Assembly: GCF_900002575.1 (NCBI RefSeq)
Contig: NZ_LN650648.1
Span: forward strand, 1,899,565 to 1,963,564
Source of the DNA: Romboutsia hominis
GTDB taxonomy: Bacteria; Bacillota; Clostridia; Peptostreptococcales; Peptostreptococcaceae
Direction of reading: 5' to 3'
Length of the DNA: 64,000 bases
Part shown: in pieces, positions 53,506-61,744 of the stretch
Layout of the letters: each line of letters begins with the position of its first letter
How positions within the stretch are numbered: the first letter of the stretch is position 1
Notes under the pieces: generated by a model
The model's database searches: none
What the model was told of the DNA's origin: nothing
What the model saw: only the letters and a program-made list of their open reading frames with translations
Program-made: the position numbers and the translations under genes

Positions 53506-54198
53506 ATGAAAAAATTTTTATTTATAACTTTATTATTAACTATATTTTTTAATCCACAAAATATTTTCTCTTTATCTCCAATATATACCCCCAAAGAACC
53601 TATGCCTCTACCTTATTCTTATGATTCTCTTGAACCTTATATAGACAAAGAGACTATGATCTTACATTATGATAAACATTATAAATCTTACTTAGATAAA
53701 TTAAATAATGCCATAAAAGGATACCCTGACCTTTATGCTTGTAGTATTTCTGATTTATTAACTTGTCTAGATTGTTTGCCTAGTGAAATAGCTAAAACTA
53801 TAAAAGATAATGGTGGAGGAGTATATAATCATGAATTTTTCTTTGAAATAATGTCTCCTAATAGGAAAAAATTACATGGAAAATTAAAAAGTGCCATAAA
53901 CAGAGACTTTAAATCTTTTGATAATTTTAAAAATGAATTTAATAAAGCTTCACTAAGTGTATTTGGATCTGGATGGGCATGGCTTGTATCTGATGACTCT
54001 GGAAATCTATCGATTATAACTACTCAAAATCAAAATACTCCTATTACATTAAACTTAAAACCTATAATTGGAATCGATGTATGGGAACATGCTTACTATC
54101 TAAAGTATCAAAATAAAAGGGCCGAATATATAAATAATTGGTTTAATATTATAAATTGGAGTAAAGCGGAAGAAAACTATATTCAAAATCTAAAATAA
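53506..54198 (+). CDS. Exported Fe/Mn superoxide dismutase
   Basis: A signal peptide (about residues 1-22) precedes a full Fe/Mn SOD (LPYSYDSLEPYIDKETMILHYDKHYKSY start). Metal ligands are His54, His109 (YNHEFFF), Asp191 and His195 (DVWEHAYY). GSGWAWLV and the Gly-rich GGGVYNHE are the usual signatures. Most bacterial SODs are cytoplasmic. A secreted form suits an anaerobe's spore coat or surface, as in C. difficile SodA. It has a strong ribosome binding site (GAGGTGAT), 230 residues, and no obvious operon partner. Confidence 0.93.
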   Translation: MKKFLFITLLLTIFFNPQNIFSLSPIYTPKEPMPLPYSYDSLEPYIDKETMILHYDKHYKSYLDKLNNAIKGYPDLYACSISDLLTCLDCLPSEIAKTIKDNGGGVYNHEFFFEIMSPNRKKLHGKLKSAINRDFKSFDNFKNEFNKASLSVFGSGWAWLVSDDSGNLSIITTQNQNTPITLNLKPIIGIDVWEHAYYLKYQNKRAEYINNWFNIINWSKAEENYIQNLK

Positions 54199-54345
54199 AA
54201 ATTTATAATAATTTGTAGATTTTAAGTATATTCAATCCTTTTAAAATTATATTTTAAAAATAGTTTTTGAAAATTTTTACAATTTACTATATAATTAATA
54301 CAAATATAATTATCAATAATATTATACTATCACCTAGGAGGTTTA

Positions 54346-54882
54346 ATGGTAAAAGAAACTCATACTAAGGGAGGCTATATATTTGCACTTTTAGCGCTCC
54401 CTTATTTATATAAAACATTTTTAAATAATTATAGTGTATTTTATAAAGCTATTTTGCTTTTAATATACACATATTTTGCATATATAGGTTCATTATATCC
54501 TGATATCGATATGAGAGGTTCTTATATAAGTAAAAGATATCCTATTATATATAAATATTTTGGTTCTAGATTTAGGCATAGGAGCTTTACACATAGTCTA
54601 ATTTTTATATCTTTACTTGCTTATGGTTTCAATTTTTTAATAAAATCTACAGATAGTAATATAGTATTTATATGTGTATCTTGTGGCTTTTTAGTAGGAT
54701 ATGTATCTCATCTAGTTTTAGATCTGCTAACTAAGGAAGGTATAGAGATTTTTTACCCTATAACCATTAATTTTTCATTCCTTCCTATAAAAACTAATTC
54801 TAAGACAGAAAAGTTAATATGCAAAGCTTTAAACTTTATAGTTATATTTTTACTAGGATATAGATTTTATATATTACTTTAA
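54346..54882 (+). CDS. YdjM/LexA-binding-type membrane metal-dependent hydrolase
   Basis: This 178-residue integral membrane protein is of the YdjM (UPF0227-like, inner-membrane metal hydrolase) family. The motif set SLYPDIDMRGS, FRHRSFTHSL and GYVSHLVLDLLTKEGIEIFYP contains the conserved Asp and His residues. Four or five helices are predicted. The ribosome binding site (GGAGG) is clear. The substrate is not known. Confidence 0.88.
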   Translation: MVKETHTKGGYIFALLALPYLYKTFLNNYSVFYKAILLLIYTYFAYIGSLYPDIDMRGSYISKRYPIIYKYFGSRFRHRSFTHSLIFISLLAYGFNFLIKSTDSNIVFICVSCGFLVGYVSHLVLDLLTKEGIEIFYPITINFSFLPIKTNSKTEKLICKALNFIVIFLLGYRFYILL

Positions 54883-54914
54883 TAACCCACCTAATATTAG
54901 ATGGGTTATTTTAT
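54881..54914. terminator. Bidirectional terminator
   Basis: AATAACCCA pairs with TGGGTTATT around a 12-base loop that itself forms CTAATATTAG. It separates convergent genes. Confidence 0.85.
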
Positions 54915-54919
54915 ATATT

Positions 54920-55513
54920 CTATACATTTTCAGTTTCATTATCTTTTTCATGATTCTCTAAACTTTTCTTAACTTTATTACCTATAGTCCATGATAAAAA
55001 TACTAATAAACAAAATACTAATATTTTAACAGGACTGTTTATAAAACCTTTTATGTCACTCATTGGATAACTTATAAATAAAAACATTATAAACTTTCCT
55101 GATAGCATTGCAGGTATAAAACATTTAGGATCCACTTTACAAAATGCAGATGCTATTGTTACTAAAAAACTTGGTACAAAGGGACAAGAATAAGCAAAAA
55201 ATAGTAACTTAAATCCTTTTTTGTCCATCCATTTTATTGCTTTATTTACTTTTTTATTTCTAAATTTATTAAATAACTTATTATCGTTAAATCTACTAAT
55301 AATTAAAAATAGCAATGCAGTACCTAAACCAGATCCTATCCAAGATAGTACAAGACCTCCAAATAGCCCAAGTAAAAGTGCATTAGCTCCTACTATAGCC
55401 ATAAGAGGAAGTATAGGTAAAAAGCTTTCAATAAAGCTTGCTAGTAATCCTATTATCATGGTTAAAATCCAATAGTTTTGTGCAAAATGATTTAATTCTT
55501 GAATATATTCCAT
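54920..55513 (-). CDS. TVP38/TMEM64 (VTT domain) membrane protein
   Basis: This 197-residue protein has about six helices and a VTT/SNARE-associated domain. The ESFLPILPLMAIVGANALLLGLFGGLVLSWIG start is typical of the DedA-TVP38 superfamily, with a glycine-rich re-entrant region near SWIGSGLGTALLF. Such proteins may be lipid scramblases or flippases. It has a charged C-terminal tail (ENHEKDNETENV). Confidence 0.85.
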   Translation of the reverse strand: MEYIQELNHFAQNYWILTMIIGLLASFIESFLPILPLMAIVGANALLLGLFGGLVLSWIGSGLGTALLFLIISRFNDNKLFNKFRNKKVNKAIKWMDKKGFKLLFFAYSCPFVPSFLVTIASAFCKVDPKCFIPAMLSGKFIMFLFISYPMSDIKGFINSPVKILVFCLLVFLSWTIGNKVKKSLENHEKDNETENV

Positions 55514-55653
55514 AATCTATTTCTCCTTATGTCTATTATATATTATAGTATACACTATTTTCACTTAAATTCACCATATTTTGACTAAAACTTCATATAA
55601 CAATTGCTGCCATTTAACCTTTAAATAGCTCCTTCTAATATATTAATTAAAAT

Positions 55654-55693
55654 AAATAAAAGCTAATACAGATAAACTTCCGTATTAGCTTTT
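55654..55693 (-). terminator. Terminator after mscS
   Basis: AAAAGCTAATAC pairs with GTATTAGCTTTT around a 12-base loop and ends in TTTATTTATT on the minus strand. Confidence 0.85.
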
Positions 55694-55695
55694 AT

Positions 55696-56580
55696 TTATA
55701 GACCTAAATCTTCCTTTTTCACATGTAAATCCATTTGTGGATAAGGTATGCTTATATTTTCTTCATCAAATCTTAATTTGACCTTCTCTAATAGGCTAAA
55801 ATGTATATCCCAATAATGTTCCGATTTACACCATACTTTAACTATAAAGTCAACAGAACTTGGACTATGAGCACTAACACCTATAAATGGTTTAGGATTA
55901 TCTAAAACAAACTCTTGTTTTTTTACGATATCCGTTAATACTTCCTTAACATGGAGTATATTATTTTCATATCCTACACTAAATGTTAAATCAACTCTTC
56001 TTTCTTCCTTTGCTGAATAGTTTATTAAACTACCATTTGACAATGTTCCATTTGGTATTAATATTAACTTATTGTCTATAGTTGTCAATTTAGTATAGAA
56101 TAACCCTATTTCTTCAACTGTACCTTCATAAACTCCAGTTTGTATATAATCCCCTACTTTAAATGGTCTAAGTAATAATATTATAAAACCACCTGCAAAG
56201 TTAGATAAACTGCCTTGAAGGGCTAAACCTATGGCAACCCCACCAGAAGCTACAATCGCTGCAAGACCTGTCAATTTAACATCCCAATAGCCAAGAATTC
56301 CTATAAATAATATAACTTTTAACACACCTGCTGTTAATGACTGTATGAATCTTCTTAATGTTATATCAACATCTCTTTTTTCTAAAAATACTCCAAATTG
56401 TTTTACTACCTTTTTTATAATCTTTAATCCTATAGATATAACTATAAGACCTATTATAAGCTTTATTCCATATTCAGTAACCCATCCTATAAATTTTTCA
56501 ATAAGTGTATCAAGTGGCATTTTACTCATTTGTTGTACCTTACTCGACACTTCTTTTGCTATTGCATCTGGATTTGTCAT
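55696..56580 (-). CDS. Small-conductance mechanosensitive channel (MscS family)
   Basis: This 294-residue channel subunit has three membrane helices, as in E. coli MscS, and the pore helix SGGVAIGLALQGSLSNFAGGFIILLLRPFKVGDYI with its Gly/Ala packing. The cytoplasmic beta and alpha/beta domains follow (NGTLSNGSLINYSAKEERRVDLTFSVGYENN). It releases osmolytes on hypo-osmotic shock. The ribosome binding site is GAGGTGG, and it stands alone with its own terminator. Confidence 0.94.
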   Translation of the reverse strand: MTNPDAIAKEVSSKVQQMSKMPLDTLIEKFIGWVTEYGIKLIIGLIVISIGLKIIKKVVKQFGVFLEKRDVDITLRRFIQSLTAGVLKVILFIGILGYWDVKLTGLAAIVASGGVAIGLALQGSLSNFAGGFIILLLRPFKVGDYIQTGVYEGTVEEIGLFYTKLTTIDNKLILIPNGTLSNGSLINYSAKEERRVDLTFSVGYENNILHVKEVLTDIVKKQEFVLDNPKPFIGVSAHSPSSVDFIVKVWCKSEHYWDIHFSLLEKVKLRFDEENISIPYPQMDLHVKKEDLGL

Positions 56581-56696
56581 TTATAACCACCTCTTTTAAA
56601 ACTTTCGACTTTTTACTCATACATATTACCTTATTTTTTGCAATATGTCTATATAATACAATTATTTCAAAAATATAACTATTTAAAATTATAGGT

Positions 56697-56797
56697 CCTT
56701 TTAATTAGCTATTGTAACTTTAACTCACATATTACCTAACTACAATATTTATCCACATTTTTAAAATATCATAATTTCCTTAAGCGTAAAAAAAGGT
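56697..56797. repeat. Dispersed element, partial copy 3
   Basis: Positions 56731-56796 resemble the right half of copy 2 (shared TTATCCACAT, TATCAT, TTTTCC-type and AAGCGTAAAAAAA stretches). The left end CCTTTTAATTAGCT is a degraded match to CTTTTTTACGCT. The 49-bp GC-rich block is missing. The right end again abuts a terminator hairpin. Confidence 0.6.
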
Positions 56798-56819
56798 TGC
56801 CTAAGTTTAGACAACCTTT
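56788..56819 (-). terminator. Terminator after rubrerythrin copy 1
   Basis: AAAGGTTG pairs with CAACCTTT with an inner CTAA/TTAG, followed by TTTTTTTAC on the minus strand. The T tract is the right end of the dispersed element. Confidence 0.85.
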
Positions 56820-56833
56820 AAATATATTATAAT

Positions 56834-57382
56834 TTATTTAGCATCAAAATGTCTTTGTAATAAACCTAAGAATGCTTTACCATGTCTTGCTTCATCTTTA
56901 CACATTTCATGTACTGTATCATGTATAGCATCAAGTCCTAATTCTTTAGCTCTCTTAGCTATTTTTAATTTTCCTTCTGTTGCTCCGTACTCTGCATCTA
57001 CTCTTGCTTTTAAGTTAGCTTTTGTATCAGCTACAACAACTTCTCCTAATAATTCTGCAAATTTAGCAGCATGTTCTGCTTCTTCAAATGCTATTCTCTT
57101 ATAAGCTTCTGCAACTTCTGGATATCCTTCTCTATCAGCTTGTCTACTCATTGCTAAATACATTCCTACTTCTGTACATTCTCCAACAAAGTTTGCTCTA
57201 AGTCCTTCTAATATTTCTTCGTCTATACCTTTAGCAACCCCTATTCTATGCTCGTCAGCCCAAACCATTTCACCTTTCATTTCTTCAAACTTATCAGCTC
57301 CAACTCCACATACTGGACATTTCTCTGGTGCAGTTTCTCCTTCATGTATATATCCACATACTGTACAAACAAATTTTTTCAT
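56834..57382 (-). CDS. Reverse rubrerythrin, copy 1
   Basis: This 182-residue protein has the rubredoxin domain at the N-terminus (Cys6, Cys9, Cys22, Cys25) and the diiron ferritin-like domain behind it ([29 protein letters not shown]). The order is the reverse of classical rubrerythrin. Such proteins reduce H2O2 and O2 in clostridia. It is nearly identical to the gene at 58167-58715, with one residue changed (Gln for Glu near the C-terminus). The ribosome binding site (GGAGG) and the 70 bp before it are shared too. Confidence 0.95.
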   Translation of the reverse strand: MKKFVCTVCGYIHEGETAPEKCPVCGVGADKFEEMKGEMVWADEHRIGVAKGIDEEILEGLRANFVGECTEVGMYLAMSRQADREGYPEVAEAYKRIAFEEAEHAAKFAELLGEVVVADTKANLKARVDAEYGATEGKLKIAKRAKELGLDAIHDTVHEMCKDEARHGKAFLGLLQRHFDAK

Positions 57383-57468
57383 AATTTTATTCCTCCAAAT
57401 TTATATAAATTTTATTTACTTTCTTTTAACATACTATATATATACCTCATATACATTGTTTTAAACAT

Positions 57469-58089
57469 TTATTTGCATATTTTTTTATTTTTTAATCTAT
57501 ATTTTATAAATCCATATACTATAGTTATTATTAATAATAAAATAACCATTATATATGAGTATTTAGTAACTAAAGACATTACAAATTTTAAGTTATCTCC
57601 TAAAACATAACCTATACTTATTAATGAAGTATTCCAAATCCCTATTCCTATAGCAGAACACATCATAAATGTAAATATATTCATTTTTATAGACCCTGCT
57701 ATTATTGACACAAATGTCCTAGCATAAGGTATTACTCTAGTTAAAATTACTGATAATTTATCATGCTTTTTTAACCAAATATAAGATGAGTTTATAATTG
57801 ATTTGGTCTTTGGATACTTTTCACCTATAGTATCTATTAAAGGCTTTCCAAATTTAAATCCTAGAAAATAATTTAGCAAGGAACCTATAACCCCACCTAA
57901 AGTAGATACTACTATTACATTTACAAATCCAAAGTTATATTTATATGCAAACATACCTGCAATTGGAAGTACTACTTCACTAGGAAGAGGTACATTAGCA
58001 TACTCTAGTGCTACTATTATAAATATACTTATAAGTCCATAATTCATCATAAAATGTTCTATTATATTTTTTAATTCCAATAATTTCAC
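57469..58089 (-). CDS. DedA-family membrane protein
   Basis: This 206-residue protein has about five helices. The family motif EYANVPLPSEVVLPIAGMFAYKYNFGF is near the N-terminus, and TRVIPYARTFVSIIAGSIKMNIFTFMM holds the conserved Arg and Gly residues. DedA proteins are flippases for undecaprenyl phosphate or other lipids. It lies between the two rubrerythrin copies. The repeated unit ends before it, so it was not copied with them. Confidence 0.9.
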   Translation of the reverse strand: MKLLELKNIIEHFMMNYGLISIFIIVALEYANVPLPSEVVLPIAGMFAYKYNFGFVNVIVVSTLGGVIGSLLNYFLGFKFGKPLIDTIGEKYPKTKSIINSSYIWLKKHDKLSVILTRVIPYARTFVSIIAGSIKMNIFTFMMCSAIGIGIWNTSLISIGYVLGDNLKFVMSLVTKYSYIMVILLLIITIVYGFIKYRLKNKKICK

Positions 58090-58122
58090 CTCTTTATATT
58101 TATATAGTAACAGTGATTAATA

Positions 58123-58154
58123 TATAAAAAGACTACCTGTATAAGGCAGCCTTT
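58123..58154 (-). terminator. Terminator after rubrerythrin copy 2
   Basis: AAAGGCTGCC pairs with GGTAGTCTTT (one G-U) around TTATACA, followed by TTTTATATATT on the minus strand. Confidence 0.8.
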
Positions 58155-58166
58155 ATATTCTATATA

Positions 58167-58715
58167 TTACTTAGCATCAAAATGTCTTTCTAATAAACCT
58201 AAGAATGCTTTACCATGTCTTGCTTCATCTTTACACATTTCATGTACTGTATCATGTATAGCATCAAGTCCTAATTCTTTAGCTCTCTTAGCTATTTTTA
58301 ATTTTCCTTCTGTTGCTCCATACTCTGCATCTACTCTTGCTTTTAAGTTAGCTTTTGTATCAGCTACAACAACTTCTCCTAATAATTCTGCAAATTTAGC
58401 AGCATGTTCTGCTTCTTCAAATGCTATTCTCTTATAAGCTTCTGCAACTTCTGGATATCCTTCTCTATCAGCTTGTCTGCTCATTGCTAAATACATTCCT
58501 ACTTCTGTGCATTCTCCAACAAAGTTTGCTCTAAGTCCTTCTAATATTTCTTCATCTATACCTTTAGCAACCCCTATTCTATGCTCGTCAGCCCAAACCA
58601 TTTCACCTTTCATTTCTTCAAACTTATCAGCTCCAACTCCACATACTGGACATTTCTCTGGTGCAGTTTCTCCTTCATGTATATATCCACATACTGTACA
58701 AACAAATTTTTTCAT
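58167..58715 (-). CDS. Reverse rubrerythrin, copy 2
   Basis: This protein is the same as copy 1 except for Glu in place of Gln in LLxRHFDAK. By eye I count about six base differences over the 549 bp, nearly all silent. Similarity extends about 70 bp upstream through the ribosome binding site and promoter region and stops at the stop codon. The domains (rubredoxin with Cys6, Cys9, Cys22 and Cys25, then ferritin-like) are intact. The copy has its own terminator. Confidence 0.95.
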   Translation of the reverse strand: MKKFVCTVCGYIHEGETAPEKCPVCGVGADKFEEMKGEMVWADEHRIGVAKGIDEEILEGLRANFVGECTEVGMYLAMSRQADREGYPEVAEAYKRIAFEEAEHAAKFAELLGEVVVADTKANLKARVDAEYGATEGKLKIAKRAKELGLDAIHDTVHEMCKDEARHGKAFLGLLERHFDAK

Positions 58716-58952
58716 AATTTTATTCCTCCAAATTTATATAAATTTTATTTAGTTTCTTTTTAACATACTATATATATACCTTTTGTTTTTTTATTTAAAC
58801 ATGTTATTTAAAATTTTTATGTTTTTTATACAATCTGTATATTTTATCTAAATAGTTTTAGTTATTTTTTACATTACTAAGAAAACATTTTTTTGATATT
58901 ATTAAAATATAAAATGAAATTAAAATATAGTTGTTAAAAGGGGGAAATGGTA

Positions 58953-60080
58953 ATGGCTAAGGTAATTTTAAAAAATATATGTAAATCATATTCAAATGGA
59001 TTTAATGCAGTAAAAAATGTAAATATAGATATACAAGATAAGGAATTTGTAGTACTAGTTGGACCATCTGGCTGTGGTAAGTCTACTACGCTAAGAATGA
59101 TAGCAGGCCTTGAAGAAATAAGTGATGGTGAACTTTATATAGGAGAAAATTTAGTAAATGATGTAGATCCTAAAGACAGAGATATAGCTATGGTTTTTCA
59201 AAACTATGCACTTTATCCTCACTTGACAGTATACGAAAATATGGCATTTGCTCTTAAACTTAGAAAATTGCCTAAGGATGAAATAGATAAAAAGGTTAGG
59301 GATGCAGCTAAAATATTAGACTTAGATCAATTATTAGATAGAAAACCAAAAGCACTTTCAGGTGGTCAAAGGCAAAGAGTTGCACTAGGGCGTGCTATAG
59401 TTCGAAACCCAAAAGTATTCTTAATGGATGAACCTTTGTCAAACTTAGATGCAAAACTTAGAACATCAATGAGAACAGAAATAACCAAACTTCATAAGTC
59501 TTTAGGTACTACATTTATATATGTGACACATGACCAAGTTGAAGCTATGACTATGGCAGATAGAATAGTTGTTATGAAAGATGGTATAGTTCAACAAATA
59601 GATACTCCACAAGAAATATACGATAAACCAAACAATATGTTCGTTGCGGGATTTATAGGCGCTCCACAAATGAACTTTATAAATGTTATTCTAACTGAAG
59701 TAAATGGAGAAATACATGCAAAAGCTGATGGTTTTGATATAGCATTAAATAAAGGTGAATCATCTAGTTTAATAGAAAAAGGATATATAGGTAAGGAAGT
59801 TGTTCTAGGTATAAGACCTGAAGATATACATATGGAAGATATATTTGTCGAAAATAGCTTAGATAGTACTTTTGAAGCTACTGTTGAACTTGGGGAACTT
59901 ATGGGTGCTGAAATATATGCTTACTTAAAAACAGGTAATCAAAGTATAACTGCAAGATTTGATGGTAGGTATAGAGTTAAAATGGGAGATAAATTAAAAC
60001 TTGCTATGGATAAACATAAAATACATATATTTGATAAAGAAACACAAGAAGCTATAAATAAATCTCTAGTTTATATATAA
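58953..60080 (+). CDS. ABC transporter ATPase, MsmK/UgpC/MalK type
   Basis: This 375-residue ATPase serves carbohydrate importers. Walker A GPSGCGKSTT, signature LSGGQRQR, Walker B FLMDEPLSNLDA and the His switch VTHDQ are present, with a C-terminal TOBE-like regulatory domain (about 240-370). The frame is open from 58947, but the spacing from AAAGGGGG favours ATG 58953 (MAKVILK). No permease or binding-protein gene adjoins, so it probably powers several sugar importers encoded elsewhere, as MsmK does. Confidence 0.92.
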   Translation: MAKVILKNICKSYSNGFNAVKNVNIDIQDKEFVVLVGPSGCGKSTTLRMIAGLEEISDGELYIGENLVNDVDPKDRDIAMVFQNYALYPHLTVYENMAFALKLRKLPKDEIDKKVRDAAKILDLDQLLDRKPKALSGGQRQRVALGRAIVRNPKVFLMDEPLSNLDAKLRTSMRTEITKLHKSLGTTFIYVTHDQVEAMTMADRIVVMKDGIVQQIDTPQEIYDKPNNMFVAGFIGAPQMNFINVILTEVNGEIHAKADGFDIALNKGESSSLIEKGYIGKEVVLGIRPEDIHMEDIFVENSLDSTFEATVELGELMGAEIYAYLKTGNQSITARFDGRYRVKMGDKLKLAMDKHKIHIFDKETQEAINKSLVYI

Positions 60081-60107
60081 ATATTTCTAAATTAATGATA
60101 TATTTAA

Positions 60108-60137
60108 AGTAGGATGATTAATCATCTTACTTTTTTA
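60108..60137 (+). terminator. Terminator after the MsmK-type gene
   Basis: AGTAGGATGATT pairs with AATCATCTTACT (one mismatch or G-U) and is followed by six T. Confidence 0.85.
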
Positions 60138-60162
60138 ATTGAAAACTTCAGGGGTGGTCTTC

Positions 60163-60927
60163 ATGCAAAATTTGATACAATTTATAGAGGGAAAGACAAA
60201 TAAAAAAATTAATTTTTTCGAGTATAATAATCAAAGTATTAGCAAAAACCAAAATGTAGTAACATTTAATGATAAAGCTTATGTTATAGAATTTATAGAA
60301 GATATAACTATAGATAATATAAAAGGTTATTTTTATATATTCTATCAACAAGACTGTGAACTAGATAATTTAAAGGGAATATTATATAACTTATATGATA
60401 ATATAAAATTATTTTTATATGAAAATTTATTAATATTAAATTCAGATTATAAATTAGATATTAATTTTCATACACCAGAAATAATAGAATCAGAGACTTA
60501 TAGAAATACTTATATTATTAATTTAGGTGAAATATATGATATAAATATATTTAAGTCTAGAGTATCTATTTTTAATGAAATACCTAAAGACTTCCTTATA
60601 AATAACACTTTTTTTAAAAACTACATAACTTTAAATGATTTAATAATATATAAATCTATATATTTTATAAAACACGACAGACCTTTTTACGATTTGATAG
60701 ATTTTGAGTCTATAAAAACAATGGATATAAACTTGTTAAATACAGGAATATGCTTTATAGAAAATGATCAAAATATTTCTAAAACTTCATCATCATTATT
60801 TTTACATAGAAATACACTTATATATAGATTAGATAAAATTAAAGAAATACTAAATCTTGATTTGAAAAACTTTAAAGATGCTTTAATTTTTTATTTAACT
60901 ATAAAATCTTATATAAATTTTAAATAA
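60163..60927 (+). CDS. PucR/CdaR-type transcriptional regulator
   Basis: This 254-residue protein ends in a PucR/CdaR helix-turn-helix (SSSLFLHRNTLIYRLDKIKEILNLDLKNFKDALIFYLTIKSY, about 205-252). The N-terminal 200 residues are Asn/Ile/Lys-rich and show no recognised sensory domain. The frame is open from TTG 60139, but AGGGGTGG is spaced for ATG 60163. It lies just downstream of the MsmK-type ATPase and after its terminator. It may regulate sugar-transport genes elsewhere, which is inference. Confidence 0.85.
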   Translation: MQNLIQFIEGKTNKKINFFEYNNQSISKNQNVVTFNDKAYVIEFIEDITIDNIKGYFYIFYQQDCELDNLKGILYNLYDNIKLFLYENLLILNSDYKLDINFHTPEIIESETYRNTYIINLGEIYDINIFKSRVSIFNEIPKDFLINNTFFKNYITLNDLIIYKSIYFIKHDRPFYDLIDFESIKTMDINLLNTGICFIENDQNISKTSSSLFLHRNTLIYRLDKIKEILNLDLKNFKDALIFYLTIKSYINFK

Positions 60928-60947
60928 TAATTTTTGCTTTAACTATT

Positions 60948-60976
60948 AACAGCTTAATATATTTAAGCTGTTTTTA
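60948..60976 (+). terminator. Terminator after the PucR-type gene
   Basis: AACAGCTTAA pairs with TTAAGCTGTT around a short AT loop and runs into TTTTTATTTT. Confidence 0.88.
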
Positions 60977-61069
60977 TTTTGCCTAATCTACTTATCACTA
61001 AATTACGAATATTTTTATCATATTTTTTATAAAATAAGATTAGCTATAACTTTAAACAAGGAGGATATT

Positions 61070-61642
61070 ATGGGATTTTTAACTATATTTTTTACAGCAT
61101 TTGCACTTTCAATGGATGCATTTGCCGTATCTCTTACAAAAGGTATGACTCTAAAGAATATAAATTTTTGGCTAGCTTCTAAAGTAGCTTTTTTCTTTGG
61201 ATTATTTCAAGGCGGTATGCCTTTAATTGGTTATTTATTAGGTGTAAATTTTGAAAGCTATATAAAAGCATTTGATCACTGGATTGCTCTAATTTTACTA
61301 AGCTTTCTCGGTTTGAAAATGATTTTAGATGCAAAAGACAAACCTGAAGATACTACTTCATATTACATAAATAATAAAGATCTCATTATATTGTCAATTG
61401 CAACTAGCATAGATGCACTTGCTGTTGGAGTTAGTTTTTCCTTTTTAAGTGTAAATATAATTCCTATATCTATTACTATATCTTTAGTTACATTTATAGT
61501 ATGTTTTTTAGGTGTTTTATTAGGAAAAAAAATTGGTAATTTATTCAAATCATCTGCTCAAATAATAGGAGGAGTATTACTTATTTTAATAGGTTTGAAC
61601 ATATTCAATAATCATACAGGTATTATAAATTTACTATTTTAA
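61070..61642 (+). CDS. mntP: Manganese efflux pump MntP family
   Basis: This 190-residue protein has six membrane helices in two inverted halves. Both halves carry the family signature: ALSMDAFAVSLTKGM at the N-terminus and TSIDALAVGVSFSFL in the second half, with Asp residues that bind Mn2+. The length is normal. I looked for a yybP-ykoY manganese riboswitch upstream and saw none. The ribosome binding site (AAGGAGG) is good. Confidence 0.94.
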   Translation: MGFLTIFFTAFALSMDAFAVSLTKGMTLKNINFWLASKVAFFFGLFQGGMPLIGYLLGVNFESYIKAFDHWIALILLSFLGLKMILDAKDKPEDTTSYYINNKDLIILSIATSIDALAVGVSFSFLSVNIIPISITISLVTFIVCFLGVLLGKKIGNLFKSSAQIIGGVLLILIGLNIFNNHTGIINLLF

Positions 61643-61744
61643 TATATGTTACAATTTTTTAACTTTACTTTTTATTGTATAAATAATATAATATAAAATA
61701 GTTCTAAATCTAACCTTATTTAGTCAACATGGAGGTGTAAAGAC

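Noticed and set aside
57248-57610. Similar plus-strand frames opposite both rubrerythrin copies
   Set aside because: They repeat only because the rubrerythrin gene is duplicated. They have no ribosome binding site, and the rubrerythrin frame is certain.
56834-58715. Flanking rubrerythrin repeats as a transposon
   Set aside because: There is no transposase, no inverted ends and no target duplication. The gene between is an ordinary DedA protein. Gene duplication is the simpler reading.
60981-61069. A manganese (yybP-ykoY) riboswitch before mntP
   Set aside because: I looked for the conserved loops and found neither. The spacer is short and AT-rich.
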